Shown: positions 49,924 through 59,644, numbered from the stretch's first letter. The stretch is DNA of 64,000 nt from Ruminococcaceae bacterium BL-6 (GCA_902810075.1 LR778135.1:248001-312000); one strand, 5' to 3'. Numbers and translations are program-made. Notes: generated from the letters alone by a model not told the origin.

Positions 49924-52569
49924 ATGAATTTCATGGGCAGGAAACCTCTCGGCAGAGAGATCCAGAAGAACAGGCACGACACCGAAACGAAGCTTCGCAC
50001 CTTTGCTTTCCTGACGACGGAGGAGCTCTTTTCACGCCTGTCCGCCACGCAGGAGGGCCTTACGAGTGAAGAAGCGGAAAACAGACGGGATGAATTCGGG
50101 AAAAACGTCATCACCACAAAAAATGAAAATACGACGCTGCGCAGACTGAGCGGGGCGGTCGTCACCCCGTTCAACATCATTCTGCTTGTCATCGCCGTCG
50201 TCACTTATTTTACGGATGTCGTCACATCGTCAAAGCCCGATTACCTCACCGTCGTCATCATTTTATTTCTGATCCTGCTTTCCAGCGCGGTCGCCTTCGT
50301 GCAGAGTCAGCGCTCCAACACAGCCGCGGAAAAGCTTTCCAGAATGATCTCGAACAAAGCGGATGTCCGGCGGGATGGGAAACTGAGCGGGATTCCGATG
50401 GACGAGGTCGTTCCGGGCGATATTGTGCGGATTTCCGCGGGCGATATGCTGCCGGCGGACGTGCGGTTTTTGAGCACAAAGGACACGTTTGTCGCCCAGG
50501 CGGCATTGACGGGCGAATCCAATCCGGTGGAAAAATTCAGCGACATACGAAACGGACGGGACGACGGGCTGACCGACCTGAAGAATATAGGCTTTATGGG
50601 CTCCAACATCATAAGCGGCAGCGCCACCGCGGTGGTGCTGGGAACCGGCAACGACACATATTTCGGTTCGATGGCAAAATCCCTGTCCGGCAGCAGGGCG
50701 AAAACCAGCTTTGAGCGGGGCGTGGACTCGGTCAGCAGGCTCCTCGTTCACATGATGCTGGTCATGGTGCCTATCATACTTCTGATCAACGGCTTTTTGA
50801 AGGGCGAATGGCTGAGCGCACTGCTTTTTGCCGTCAGCATCGCGGTGGGGCTCATGCCGGAAATGCTGCCGGTGATCATGACCTCGACGCTGGCCAAAGG
50901 CGCGGTTTCCATGTCGAAGCAGAAGGTCATCATCCGCACGCTCAGCGCAATCCAGACGTTCGGGGAAATGGATGTGCTCTGCACCGATAAAACCGGGACG
51001 CTGACCGAGAATAAGATCGTGCTGGAAAAACACATGAACCTGCGGGGCGAGGATGACATCCGCGTCCTGCGCTATGCTTACCTGAACAGCTATTTCCAGA
51101 CGGGCCTTAAAAACCTGCTTGACCTCGCGGTGATCAATCGGGCTGTCCAGAGCGGCCTGGAGGATAAGCTGAAAGACTATCAATGCGTGGATGAGATCCC
51201 CTTCGATTTCTCCCGCAGAAGGATGAGCGTGGTTTTGGCGGGCCGGAACGGGAAGCGGAAGCTGGTCACAAAAGGGGCGGTGGAAGAGATTATCGCCATT
51301 TCGTCCTTTGTGGAGCTGGATGGACATATTCTGCCAATGGATGAAGAAAACCGGCGCCGCACGATGGCCACCTATGAAAAGTACAACGCCGACGGCCTTC
51401 GGATGATTGCCGTCGCGCGGAAAAACGAGGTGCCTACCAGCGGGGTCTTCGGCGTGGCCGATGAGCGGGATATGATTCTGATGGGCTTTGTAGGCTTTCT
51501 GGACCCGCCCAAGGAAAGCGCCGGCGCCGCCATCGCCGCTCTTCGGGAGAACGGGGTGCGGACGGTTGTCCTTACCGGGGACAGCGAAGGCGTGGCCGCA
51601 AAGGTTTGCGGAAAGGTGGGCGTGAGAACCTCTCCCATTCTGACGGGCAGCGATATGGAGCGGATGGATGACGCCGCGCTGCTGGACGCGATCAAGACCT
51701 GCGACCTGTTTGTCAAGCTGTCTCCGACCCAGAAGGAGCGCGTGGTGAAGGCGTTTCAGAAGGCGGGACACACGGTCGGGTACATGGGCGACGGCATTAA
51801 CGACGCGCTTCCGCTGCGCCAGTCGGATGTGGGGATTTCCGTGGACAGCGCCGTGGATATCGCGAAGGAGACCGCCGACATTATTTTGCTGAAAAAGGAT
51901 TTGATGGTGCTTGAGAAGGGCGTCATCGAGGGCCGCCGCACTTTCGGAAACATCACCAAATATATCAAGATGGCGGCGAGCGGAAATTTCGGCAACATGA
52001 TTTCGGTCATCGCCGCCAGCATCTTCCTGCCTTTTCTGCCGATGCTGCCGGTGCAGATCCTGACGCAGAACCTGCTGTGCGATTTCTCTCAAATGGGCAT
52101 ACCGTTCGACAGCGTGGATCAGGAGTACCTGAAAAAGCCGCGCAAATGGGAAACGAAGTCGATCAGGTCTTTTATGGCCTATATGGGCCCGCTCAGCTCT
52201 GTATTTGACATTTTGTGCTTCGCCGTCATGTGGCGGGTGATCGGGGCGGATACGGCAGGGCTTTCCCAGCTGTTTCAATGCGGATGGTTCGTGTTCGGAA
52301 CGGTATCGCAGATATTGGTGATCCACATGATCCGCACATCCCAGATCCCGTTTCTGCAAAGCAGGCCGTCGGCTCCGCTGCTGGCATCCACGTTCGCCGT
52401 TTCGGCGGTTGCGGTCGCCGTGGGATTCAGCGGGCTCGCGCGCGGCATCGATATGATGCCGCTGCCCGTCTCCTTTGTGCCGTGGCTCGTACTGATTCTG
52501 GCTGGATACTTTCTGGCCGCTCAGCTGGTCAAAAAATTTTATGTCGGGAAATACGGGGAATGGCTGTGA
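49924..52569 (+). CDS. mgtA: Magnesium-translocating P-type ATPase (P3B, MgtA type)
   Basis: 881 residues. The actuator motif ALTGESNPVEK, phosphorylation motif CTDKTGTLTENK (Asp near 355), VLTGDSEG, and hinge motif GYMGDGINDALPLRQSDVGIS are all intact. The membrane motif SIAVGLMPEMLPVIMTSTLAKGA is typical of MgtA/MgtB, which import Mg2+ under limitation. AAGAAGGGA sits 9 bp before the ATG at 49924. The long leader with a peptide and terminator suggests regulation by Mg2+ or a related signal. Confidence 0.95.
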   Translation: MNFMGRKPLGREIQKNRHDTETKLRTFAFLTTEELFSRLSATQEGLTSEEAENRRDEFGKNVITTKNENTTLRRLSGAVVTPFNIILLVIAVVTYFTDVVTSSKPDYLTVVIILFLILLSSAVAFVQSQRSNTAAEKLSRMISNKADVRRDGKLSGIPMDEVVPGDIVRISAGDMLPADVRFLSTKDTFVAQAALTGESNPVEKFSDIRNGRDDGLTDLKNIGFMGSNIISGSATAVVLGTGNDTYFGSMAKSLSGSRAKTSFERGVDSVSRLLVHMMLVMVPIILLINGFLKGEWLSALLFAVSIAVGLMPEMLPVIMTSTLAKGAVSMSKQKVIIRTLSAIQTFGEMDVLCTDKTGTLTENKIVLEKHMNLRGEDDIRVLRYAYLNSYFQTGLKNLLDLAVINRAVQSGLEDKLKDYQCVDEIPFDFSRRRMSVVLAGRNGKRKLVTKGAVEEIIAISSFVELDGHILPMDEENRRRTMATYEKYNADGLRMIAVARKNEVPTSGVFGVADERDMILMGFVGFLDPPKESAGAAIAALRENGVRTVVLTGDSEGVAAKVCGKVGVRTSPILTGSDMERMDDAALLDAIKTCDLFVKLSPTQKERVVKAFQKAGHTVGYMGDGINDALPLRQSDVGISVDSAVDIAKETADIILLKKDLMVLEKGVIEGRRTFGNITKYIKMAASGNFGNMISVIAASIFLPFLPMLPVQILTQNLLCDFSQMGIPFDSVDQEYLKKPRKWETKSIRSFMAYMGPLSSVFDILCFAVMWRVIGADTAGLSQLFQCGWFVFGTVSQILVIHMIRTSQIPFLQSRPSAPLLASTFAVSAVAVAVGFSGLARGIDMMPLPVSFVPWLVLILAGYFLAAQLVKKFYVGKYGEWL

Positions 52570-53039
52570 ATCATGGAGCGGTCTTGTCCTTCTTCCCCGT
52601 CTGTGACGGGAAAGAGGGGCATTTTTTATATGCAAGCTCAATGGAATCGCTTCACATCCTGGCCAAGAGGCCGGCGGGCTGTAACGAAATCGTCTGATGA
52701 ACGGGATGGCTCTTTCCCGCATATTCTATATCTGAACTTCGGTCGGCCCCGGCCGGATCGGTTCGGCGGTACCCGGGTTTCCGTGTGCTTTTCTAACGGA
52801 TTTCAGCTCAGACGTTATTTTTCATTTTCACGGAATTTCACACAAGTGAAATTTAAGGAGAAAGCGTTAGCAAAATGCACAGAAAAAATCGAAAAAATTT
52901 AAAATTCTACGAATATCACTAAAAATTCTATGGATTATTTTATACTTGATAATTCTCTCGTGAAATGATTATCAAAGAAATCATGCTATATTAGTAGGAA
53001 AGTCGATGAGTCGATTATTTGAATCAAGGAGTTGGTTTC
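52570..53039 (+). other. Intergenic region with an inverted repeat upstream of the pyrophosphatase gene
   Basis: 470 bp without a gene. CCCGTC/GACGGG followed by a later T-run (about 52598-52628) may end mgtA. AATTTCAC/GTGAAATT is a short stem at about 52837. A perfect 8-bp inverted repeat, TTGATAAT (52946-52953) and ATTATCAA (52968-52975), lies just upstream of a TATATT -10-like box at about 52987 and could be an operator for hppA. Confidence 0.5.
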
Positions 53040-55130
53040 ATGCAAGTCACGTTTTTTCTGATCGTATCCATTGTGATTTCCCTCATCTCCTTTGTATTCG
53101 CCCGATGGCTTTCCGCCTGGGTCAAAGGACAGCCGGCTTCCAGCGAGCGCATCGAACGGATCGGGGAGCTGATCCGCAGAGGGGCCTATACCTTCCTGCG
53201 GCAAGAGTACAACATTCTCGCAAGGTTTGCCGGAATCGTGGCGATCCTGATTCTCCTGTTCCTTCCCGCTCCGATCTGGAAGGGGAACTGGAGTGCCAAC
53301 CTGTCGATGGCGGTTTCGTATCTGTGCGGCACGGTCTTTTCGGCCATCGCCGGATATGTGGGGATCAGCATCTCCACCATCGCCAACGTCAAGACGGCGG
53401 AAGCGGCCCGCAAGGGGATCAAGCCGTCGTTCATGGCCGGGTTCCGCGGCGGCGCGGTCATGGGCATGGCGGTGGTCGGCGGCACCCTGCTCGGCGTTTC
53501 GCTCGTCATGCTGATCACGGGTGACACCAACTCGCTGCTCGGCTTCAGCTTCGGCGCAAGCTCTCTGGCGCTGTTCGCGAAAGCCGGCGGCGGCATCTTT
53601 ACGAAGACGGCCGATATCAGCGCGGACCTTGTGGGGAAAGTGGAGCTCGGGATCCCGGAGGACGATCCGAGAAACCCGGCGGTCATCGCGGATAACGTGG
53701 GAGACAATGTGGGCGACGTGGCCGGCATGGGCGCGGACCTGTTCGATTCCAACGTGGCCTCTCTTGCGGCGGCCCTCGTGCTGGGCGTTTCGCTCGACAA
53801 GGTCGCGGGCGGCGGCAAGTTCACCAGCATGGTTTTCTGCTATGCCGCGGCGGGCCTGCTTTCTTCGGTGATCGGCGTCGCGACGGCGCGGATGGGAAAA
53901 CAGGGGAATCCCACGCGCGCGCTGAACAGCAGTACTTATGTTACGACCCTGGCTTTTCTGCTTCTGACGGCCCTGTCCAACGTGGCGTTCGGGTTTGAAT
54001 GGCGCGTCTGGGGCGCGAGCGCGGTCGGCCTTCTGGTCGGCGTGATTATCGGATTTGCAAGCGACTATTTTACGGATGACACGAAAAAGCCGGTCCATAA
54101 CGTGGCAAAGGCGTCGGAGACCGGCCCGGCGTTCACCATTCTGTCCGGCGTGTCCTACGGTTTTATCAGCTCGCTTCCCTCGATGGTGGGCATTGCGGTT
54201 TCCGCCCTTGCGGCGTATAAGTTCTGCTATCCCATCGGCGGGATGGATTACGCCATGTACGGCATCGCCATGTCGGCCGTGGGCATGCTGTCGATCGTCG
54301 GCATGATCGTTTCCAACGATGCGTACGGCCCCATTGTGGACAACGCGCGCGGCCTGGCGGAAATGGGGGAGCTCGGGGACGATGTCCTCGAAGTGACCGA
54401 CTCGCTCGACAGCGCGGGCAACACGGTCAAAGCCGTCACAAAGGGCTTTGCCATCGGCTCCGCCGGGCTGACGGTCATCTCCCTGCTGGGCGCGTTCATC
54501 AGCGAGGTGAATTCCTCCGCGGCGGCCCTCGGGCTTTCCGAGAAGGTCACCGGTTTCGATGTGATGAACCCGCTCGTATTTTTCGGGCTGCTGGTCGGCG
54601 CGTCGATCCCCGCGATTTTCTCGGCGATGCTGATGCTCGGCGTCACCCGCAACGCGCAGCGGATGGTTTCTGAAATCCACCGCCAGTTCCGTGAAATCGC
54701 CGGCCTGAAAGAAGGAAAAGAGGGCGTTTCCCCCGAATATGACAAGTGCATCGAAATCGCGACCGCCGGCTCGCTCAAAGAGCTGATCCCGGCCGGCCTC
54801 GTCACGATTCTGGCGACCATTGCGGTCGGCTTCATCGGCGGCGTTCAGGCGGTGGGCGGCTTCCTCTGCGGCAACATTGTCACGGGCCTGTTCCTTGCCC
54901 TGTTCATGAGCAACTCCGGCGGGCTGTGGGATAACTCCAAAAAATACGTGGAATCCGGCCATAACGGCGGAAAAGGCTCCGATGCGCACAAGGCGGCAGT
55001 CATCGGGGATACGGTGGGCGACCCGTTCAAGGATACGGCAGGTCCCTCCATCAATACCCAGATCACCGTTGTTTCGCTGATTTCTTCCCTGATGGCCACG
55101 ATGTTCCTGACGATGTCGATTTTCCACTGA
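53040..55130 (+). CDS. hppA: Membrane-bound proton-pumping pyrophosphatase, K+-independent type
   Basis: 696 residues with about 16 membrane helices. AAGGAG is 9 bp before the ATG at 53040; the earlier TTG is unlikely. Catalytic motifs: EDDPRNPAVIADNVGDNVGD (DNVGDNVGD loop) and VIGDTVGDPFKDTAGPS. The residue pair that separates subfamilies reads GNTVKAVTKG near 460: Lys, as in K+-independent enzymes, not Ala. It hydrolyses pyrophosphate and exports H+ (possibly Na+), conserving energy in an anaerobe. A strong terminator follows. Confidence 0.95.
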   Translation: MQVTFFLIVSIVISLISFVFARWLSAWVKGQPASSERIERIGELIRRGAYTFLRQEYNILARFAGIVAILILLFLPAPIWKGNWSANLSMAVSYLCGTVFSAIAGYVGISISTIANVKTAEAARKGIKPSFMAGFRGGAVMGMAVVGGTLLGVSLVMLITGDTNSLLGFSFGASSLALFAKAGGGIFTKTADISADLVGKVELGIPEDDPRNPAVIADNVGDNVGDVAGMGADLFDSNVASLAAALVLGVSLDKVAGGGKFTSMVFCYAAAGLLSSVIGVATARMGKQGNPTRALNSSTYVTTLAFLLLTALSNVAFGFEWRVWGASAVGLLVGVIIGFASDYFTDDTKKPVHNVAKASETGPAFTILSGVSYGFISSLPSMVGIAVSALAAYKFCYPIGGMDYAMYGIAMSAVGMLSIVGMIVSNDAYGPIVDNARGLAEMGELGDDVLEVTDSLDSAGNTVKAVTKGFAIGSAGLTVISLLGAFISEVNSSAAALGLSEKVTGFDVMNPLVFFGLLVGASIPAIFSAMLMLGVTRNAQRMVSEIHRQFREIAGLKEGKEGVSPEYDKCIEIATAGSLKELIPAGLVTILATIAVGFIGGVQAVGGFLCGNIVTGLFLALFMSNSGGLWDNSKKYVESGHNGGKGSDAHKAAVIGDTVGDPFKDTAGPSINTQITVVSLISSLMATMFLTMSIFH

Positions 55131-55155
55131 TTCTTTTTATTGAAAATAAAAAACG

Positions 55156-55204
55156 ATGTACCCCGGCTTTCCATCCGCAGGACGGAAAGCCGGGGTACAT
55201 TTCT
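55156..55204 (+). terminator. Terminator of hppA
   Basis: ATGTACCCCGGCTTTCC pairs perfectly with GGAAAGCCGGGGTACAT and is followed by TTCTTG. Confidence 0.88.
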
Positions 55205-55309
55205 TGTCCGGCGAAATCCCGCGGCTGTGCCGGGATGTCCGGAAGGAAATATGATTTAAAGTTTATCCCCAAGAAGGATTCCCGGCTTTGCCGGGAAGGG
55301 AATTACTGC

Positions 55310-56551
55310 TCACAGCGTTTCCAGGCGGGAAAGAAGGGCTTTCCAGACTTTCTGGACGCGCAGGAACTGAGCGTAATGCTTTTTTACGTTTTTGTCATAA
55401 TGGGCAAGCTCCGCAGAGAGCTTCTGAAATTCTTTTCTCTGGAAATGGTCGCATACCTTCGGAAGAACGTCGTCCAGCGCGGCGGTCATATGGCGGATGG
55501 AAGCGTCGTACCCATCCCGGTCGGTGATGTAGAGCAGCAGCGGCTTGTAGCGCACCCAGCCGACGCAGGCCCGGTAAAAGCGGGAGACGATCTTGCCGGA
55601 ATTGATTCCGATGGCGTTCAGCCGGATGGGCAGGACGCCGTCCAGCAGGTGGTGATAGGCGGAGAAACCGTCGTGGAAGGTATAGCACGGCACCCGCAGC
55701 ACCGTGCGTTCCCCGAGCAGCGTGCTCAGAAAGGTGTCCTCGCCCCTTGCCCCGGGCGGGTTGTAGAACGGGAACGTGCGCTCGGGCCGCGTCAGGTTGA
55801 TGCACAGATTACTTCCGGAAATGAATTTGCAGCCGTTGATTTCCGGGACCTCTTCCGGTGTTTTATGGATGAGGACCGAGGTGTCGGCGTAGGTGACCCC
55901 GTCGTTTTCCATAATGGTCCGGATCGAATTCCAGTTGATGACGTCGTTGCTGATCGCCCCGATCAGCCGGCGGAAGTCCCGCTCGCTGAACTGTTCGTCA
56001 AATTGGATGTACGGCACCGGGGAAATGTATCCGCAGTGGTATCCGTAAGTGATATCCGCGTTTCCGATGCTCGCCAGATGGTACGGCAGCACATACTGGC
56101 CGCTCCACAGGGCGCTGCCCCGGTTGTTTGTGACGGCCAGCGGATATTCGTCGTCATCCAGAAACAACAGGTAGTCCATATGGCTTTCCAGCGCCGCATA
56201 GAGCACGGCGTTGCGCTTTGCCGCGTAGCCGGTGCCGAAGACCAGCTTTGCCTCGGCTTCGGTCAGCACGCCCTGACGAATCAGCTCCTGTGATTTTTTC
56301 AGAATCCTCTTCTTGCCGATAAAGTAGATTTCATCCAGAACATCCACCACTTCCTGGGTCAGGTTCGTGTAGTCGGTGGACTGGGTGTTGGAATAGTCCA
56401 CGTCGTACGCTACAAACAGGCTGAGGCTGACATTCTCGGTGCCGGGAATCCTGGATTCCTTCCAGCTGTAAATATAGGTGTTCAGCACCTTGCGGAAATT
56501 TTTCCGCCCGGTTGCGAATCCGATTCCCAGCCTGATTTTCTGGTCCGCCAT
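55310..56551 (-). CDS. GT-A glycosyltransferase-like protein
   Basis: 413 residues from MADQKIRLGIGFATGRKN, with AAAGGAG upstream; the longer open frame has no better start. A nucleotide-sugar-transferase-type fold is suggested by GTGYAAKRNAVLYAAL and the acidic LLFLDDDEYPLAV (DxD-like, about residue 132), with a later GARGEDTFLS. There is no membrane segment. The acceptor is unknown. It lies behind the FtsA-like gene on the same strand with a 73-bp gap, so the two may be co-expressed. Confidence 0.6.
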   Translation of the reverse strand: MADQKIRLGIGFATGRKNFRKVLNTYIYSWKESRIPGTENVSLSLFVAYDVDYSNTQSTDYTNLTQEVVDVLDEIYFIGKKRILKKSQELIRQGVLTEAEAKLVFGTGYAAKRNAVLYAALESHMDYLLFLDDDEYPLAVTNNRGSALWSGQYVLPYHLASIGNADITYGYHCGYISPVPYIQFDEQFSERDFRRLIGAISNDVINWNSIRTIMENDGVTYADTSVLIHKTPEEVPEINGCKFISGSNLCINLTRPERTFPFYNPPGARGEDTFLSTLLGERTVLRVPCYTFHDGFSAYHHLLDGVLPIRLNAIGINSGKIVSRFYRACVGWVRYKPLLLYITDRDGYDASIRHMTAALDDVLPKVCDHFQRKEFQKLSAELAHYDKNVKKHYAQFLRVQKVWKALLSRLETL

Positions 56552-56624
56552 GTTTGATCTCCTTTCCTGCCGGCTTTGGATCGGCCGGCATTTTCCCGGC
56601 GAAGCCGGGGGTGTCGGTTTCGGT

Positions 56625-58739
56625 TCATGGTTTGGGCGGGGTATCTGCGCCATCCCAGTAGATATCGACGCTGTCCCCATCCGCAAGCGGCTGAAGATAC
56701 GACGCGGCGCGCCCGTTGATATGAAGCACGATGTTGCCCTGCGGCTTTGAAAGGTCCACATCCACCAGGTTGAGCATGTCGATCAGGCAGTAAGGCGTTT
56801 TGTCGGGCTTTGGGCCGAGCTCAAGCTCGGCGCGGTTCAGCGTCAGGCGGATCCGGCCCGGCCGGAGGGCCGAATCTTCGGGGGGCGCGGCGGGCTCCCG
56901 TTTTTCCTCCGCCCGTGCCGGAACCCCGGGTTCCCCGCCTGACGGGCCGCCGTCTTTTTCCGGGGCGGCCTCGATGCGGTCGCCGTCGGAAAGCTTGTCG
57001 TCCGGGCGGGCGGGCGAGCCGTTGATCAGATAGGCCCGCTCCCGCGGTTCCCCGCAGGAGGCGAGAAGCTCGCCGAGCGTCCCGACGGAAACGGTGTGCA
57101 CCTTGTCGCGGGTCATCAGACGCTGCCCCGGAGCTGCCGGGCAGCCGTTGACGACGGCCCTGGTGCCGAGCGGGACAGGCCGCCCGAACAGGAACGCCGT
57201 GCCCCGGGATTCGGGCTTCACCAGGTCTTCGAGCACGGGGCGGGCATCCTCGCCCGGGGCGGCGGGCTCGAACACGATCGCGTCCCCGGCGTGCACCAGC
57301 GTGGACAGGCTGCTTTCCGCCCCGTTGAGCAGGATGCGCGCGAGGCGCGGATGGCCGCCATAGACGACGCGGTTCTCGCCGTTCAGCTCGACGATCATGC
57401 TCTTTCCGGAGCGGCTGATCATCTGCTGGTAGCTGTACCCGTTCATCAGAAGGACATCCAGAATAGTCAGGCTGCCGCTGCGGAACAGGTTCGCCTTTTT
57501 GCCGTTCAGCGTGATGGAAAAGCTGTCGTTGATCAGGTTCAGCGCCGAGGAAATCGCGATGCCGAGGGGGGTCGCCATTTCCGGGCCGGTCAGGTCCATG
57601 TCGGGGGCGTCCACATAGGTCATGAAATTGTTCCCGCCCAGCGCGACGCGGGACGGCGGAAGGCGCAGAAGCTCCGCCACGCACGCGCACAGGCCGGGCA
57701 GCTTGCTTCCGCCGCCCACCAGGAACACCGCGGAGGGCGGCTCGCCGTTCGCCTCCAGAATCCGCCCGGTGATCTCCTCGCACAGGCGCCGCATGACCGG
57801 CTCGGTTTTGCCCTGCAGCTCCTTTGCGGAAACGGTGTGCTCCAGCCCCAGAATATCCCGGAACGAAATGTCGTCTTCCCCGGACAGCTTCATTTTCATC
57901 TGCTCCGCCGTGGCGAAATCCACCAGGTATTCCTTCATGACGGCTTCCGTCACCTCGTCCCCGGCCACGGTCGCCATGGTGTAGCCCACCACGCCGCCGT
58001 CCCGGGAAACGGCGATGTCCGACGTGCCCGCGCCGATGTCGACGAGCGCAAGGTTCAGCAGCCGCAGGTTCCGCGGGATCGCCGCATTCATCGCGGCGAT
58101 CGGCTCGAGCGTCAGGCTGGAGACCTCCAGCCCCGTTTTCCGCATCGTCGTGTAAAGGCTGTCCACCACCTCGCGCGGCAGAAAGGTGGCGATGACCTTG
58201 ACGCCGAGGCGCCGGCCGCGGTGGTCGAGCAGGTTGGAAATGGGATAATCGTCCAGCGTGTACTGAACGACGGAATACCCGGCCAGGTAGAAGACCGGCT
58301 GTTCCTGCTTCGCCGTTTCGGGGTGGAACTGGCGCTCGGCCGCCTCGATCGCGCCGGCTTCCAGCTGGCAGAGCAGCTCCTGGTTCACCACCTGCGGCTC
58401 TTTCAGGGAAAGCTCGTACGATGCCTGCTGCGTTTTCAGCGCGCGGCCCGCCGCGGCGACGCACACATGGCGCAGGACCAGGCCCGTTTTTTCCTCGAGC
58501 CTCTGCCTGACCAGCCGGGCCACCCGGCTCACCTGCTCGATGTCCTCGATCTGCCCGTCGATCATGGCGCGCTGGGTGTGCTCCACCGTCTCCACCGCGG
58601 AGACACGCAGCTTTTCGCCTTCCGGAACCCCGACGATCCCGATGACGCTGCGCGTGCCGATATCAAGCGCAAAAATGTAGTCGCCGTGTGATCCTTCGCC
58701 GGCTGTTTCCGCTCTGCCGACCTGATTTTCTTTCAGCAT
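56625..58739 (-). CDS. FtsA/PilM-like actin-fold ATPase with an extended C-terminus
   Basis: 704 residues. The actin-type core (about 20-400) has FALDIGTRSVIGIVG (phosphate 1), LVDIGAGTSDIAVSRDG (phosphate 2) and VFLVGGGSKLPGL (adenosine), with an SHS2-like insert after residue 85. The C-terminal 300 residues contain three similar beta-rich modules, each ending in a GD turn: HAGDAIVFEPA, LSDGDRIEAAPE and LADGDSVDIYWDG, with NG-rich strands as in ThiS/ubiquitin-like beta-grasp folds. There is no membrane anchor helix. FtsA relatives of this length exist in Clostridia; the role (division, pilus or sporulation) is not established. Confidence 0.78.
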   Translation of the reverse strand: MLKENQVGRAETAGEGSHGDYIFALDIGTRSVIGIVGVPEGEKLRVSAVETVEHTQRAMIDGQIEDIEQVSRVARLVRQRLEEKTGLVLRHVCVAAAGRALKTQQASYELSLKEPQVVNQELLCQLEAGAIEAAERQFHPETAKQEQPVFYLAGYSVVQYTLDDYPISNLLDHRGRRLGVKVIATFLPREVVDSLYTTMRKTGLEVSSLTLEPIAAMNAAIPRNLRLLNLALVDIGAGTSDIAVSRDGGVVGYTMATVAGDEVTEAVMKEYLVDFATAEQMKMKLSGEDDISFRDILGLEHTVSAKELQGKTEPVMRRLCEEITGRILEANGEPPSAVFLVGGGSKLPGLCACVAELLRLPPSRVALGGNNFMTYVDAPDMDLTGPEMATPLGIAISSALNLINDSFSITLNGKKANLFRSGSLTILDVLLMNGYSYQQMISRSGKSMIVELNGENRVVYGGHPRLARILLNGAESSLSTLVHAGDAIVFEPAAPGEDARPVLEDLVKPESRGTAFLFGRPVPLGTRAVVNGCPAAPGQRLMTRDKVHTVSVGTLGELLASCGEPRERAYLINGSPARPDDKLSDGDRIEAAPEKDGGPSGGEPGVPARAEEKREPAAPPEDSALRPGRIRLTLNRAELELGPKPDKTPYCLIDMLNLVDVDLSKPQGNIVLHINGRAASYLQPLADGDSVDIYWDGADTPPKP

Positions 58740-58984
58740 CCGTGTGGCCTCCGCTCCGTTTTTCCTCTTTTTTCGCCGAACAAACCATGATTTTGTTCCA
58801 TTTTACTACATTTCAAAAACAAATTCAACAACCGTCCATGAAGGGAGGACGGCGGCCCGCTCGTTCCCCGGGGCGGTTCTGATGCGTTTTCACCGGAAGA
58901 TACGGTCCGGCCGATCCGGGCGAGACGCCGCTCTGTTGATTTTTCCGCGGCTTCGTAGTATCATTTTCCCTGTGCCTGCGCACA

Positions 58985-59024
58985 GTCAGTCGCAAAATCC
59001 TGACTATAAAGAAAACTACGGAGG
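58985..59024 (+). promoter_or_regulatory. preQ1-I riboswitch (translational) upstream of queT
   Basis: Stem GTCAG (58985-58989)/CTGAC (59000-59004) encloses a loop beginning TCGCA. An A-rich tail TATAAAGAAAACTA follows and runs into the ribosome binding site CGGAGG. Stem, UCGCA loop and tail closely follow the compact preQ1-I aptamer of Thermoanaerobacter tengcongensis, in which the tail pairs with the loop and hides the Shine-Dalgarno. An extra hairpin CTGTGC/GCACAG lies just upstream. Control of a queuosine-precursor transporter fits. Confidence 0.65.
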
Positions 59025-59033
59025 AATGAAACC

Positions 59034-59570
59034 ATGAAAACAAACATATCCCGCCGCGCCCTGTTTCTGGTGCAGGGTGCGCTGATCGCCGCGTTTTACA
59101 TCGTGGCTACGCTTCTTGCTTCGGCGCTGGACATCGCCTACGGCCCGGTCCAGTTCCGCATTTCCGAGGCCCTGACGATCCTGCCCGTGTTCACACCGGC
59201 GGCAATTCCGGGCCTCGCCGTCGGCTGCCTGTTCTCCAACTTAGGCAGCCCCTACGGAATCGCGGACTGGGTCTGCGGAACATCCGCGACGCTTTTGGCC
59301 GCCGTTGCGACCCGCATGCTGCGCGGCGTGCGCTTCCGCGGCCTTCCGGTTCTGGCCGCCCTCCCGCCGGTCTTTTTCAATGCGGCGGTCGTCGGGGCGG
59401 AGATCGCCTTTTTTCTGCCGGAGGGCTTTTCCATGGCGGGGTTTCTGGGCGCCGCCCTTTCGGTGGGCGCGGGCGAGCTCGCCGTCTGCGTGCTGCTGGG
59501 CCTTCCCCTTGCGGCGCTGCTGGAGCGCACGGGCGCGGCGAAAAAGCTTTTTTCGGGCCGCGGGGAATAG
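59034..59570 (+). CDS. queT: Queuosine precursor transporter, QueT family
   Basis: 178 residues with about five membrane helices, an S component of an ECF-type transporter. Diagnostic: VQFRISEALTILPVFTPAAI, GLAVGCLFSNLGSPYGIADWV. It imports preQ1 or a related precursor for the queuosine tRNA modification. The ATG is 9 bp after the GGAGG that forms part of the riboswitch. Confidence 0.92.
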   Translation: MKTNISRRALFLVQGALIAAFYIVATLLASALDIAYGPVQFRISEALTILPVFTPAAIPGLAVGCLFSNLGSPYGIADWVCGTSATLLAAVATRMLRGVRFRGLPVLAALPPVFFNAAVVGAEIAFFLPEGFSMAGFLGAALSVGAGELAVCVLLGLPLAALLERTGAAKKLFSGRGE

Positions 59571-59600
59571 CTCCCGCTGCTGCAAAACAGCCGCAAAAAG

Positions 59601-59644
59601 CCGGGACGGCCATGCTAAATGGATTGGCCGTCCCGGTTTTTTTA
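59601..59644 (+). terminator. Terminator of queT
   Basis: CCGGGACGGCCA pairs perfectly with TGGCCGTCCCGG and is followed by seven T residues. Confidence 0.92.

Noticed and set aside
50263..52722. 819-codon minus-strand frame opposite mgtA
   Set aside because: Shadow of mgtA; no domains or ribosome binding site. Similar shadows lie opposite hppA (52986-55127), the galactosidase (38018-39907) and the FtsA-like gene (57096-58691).
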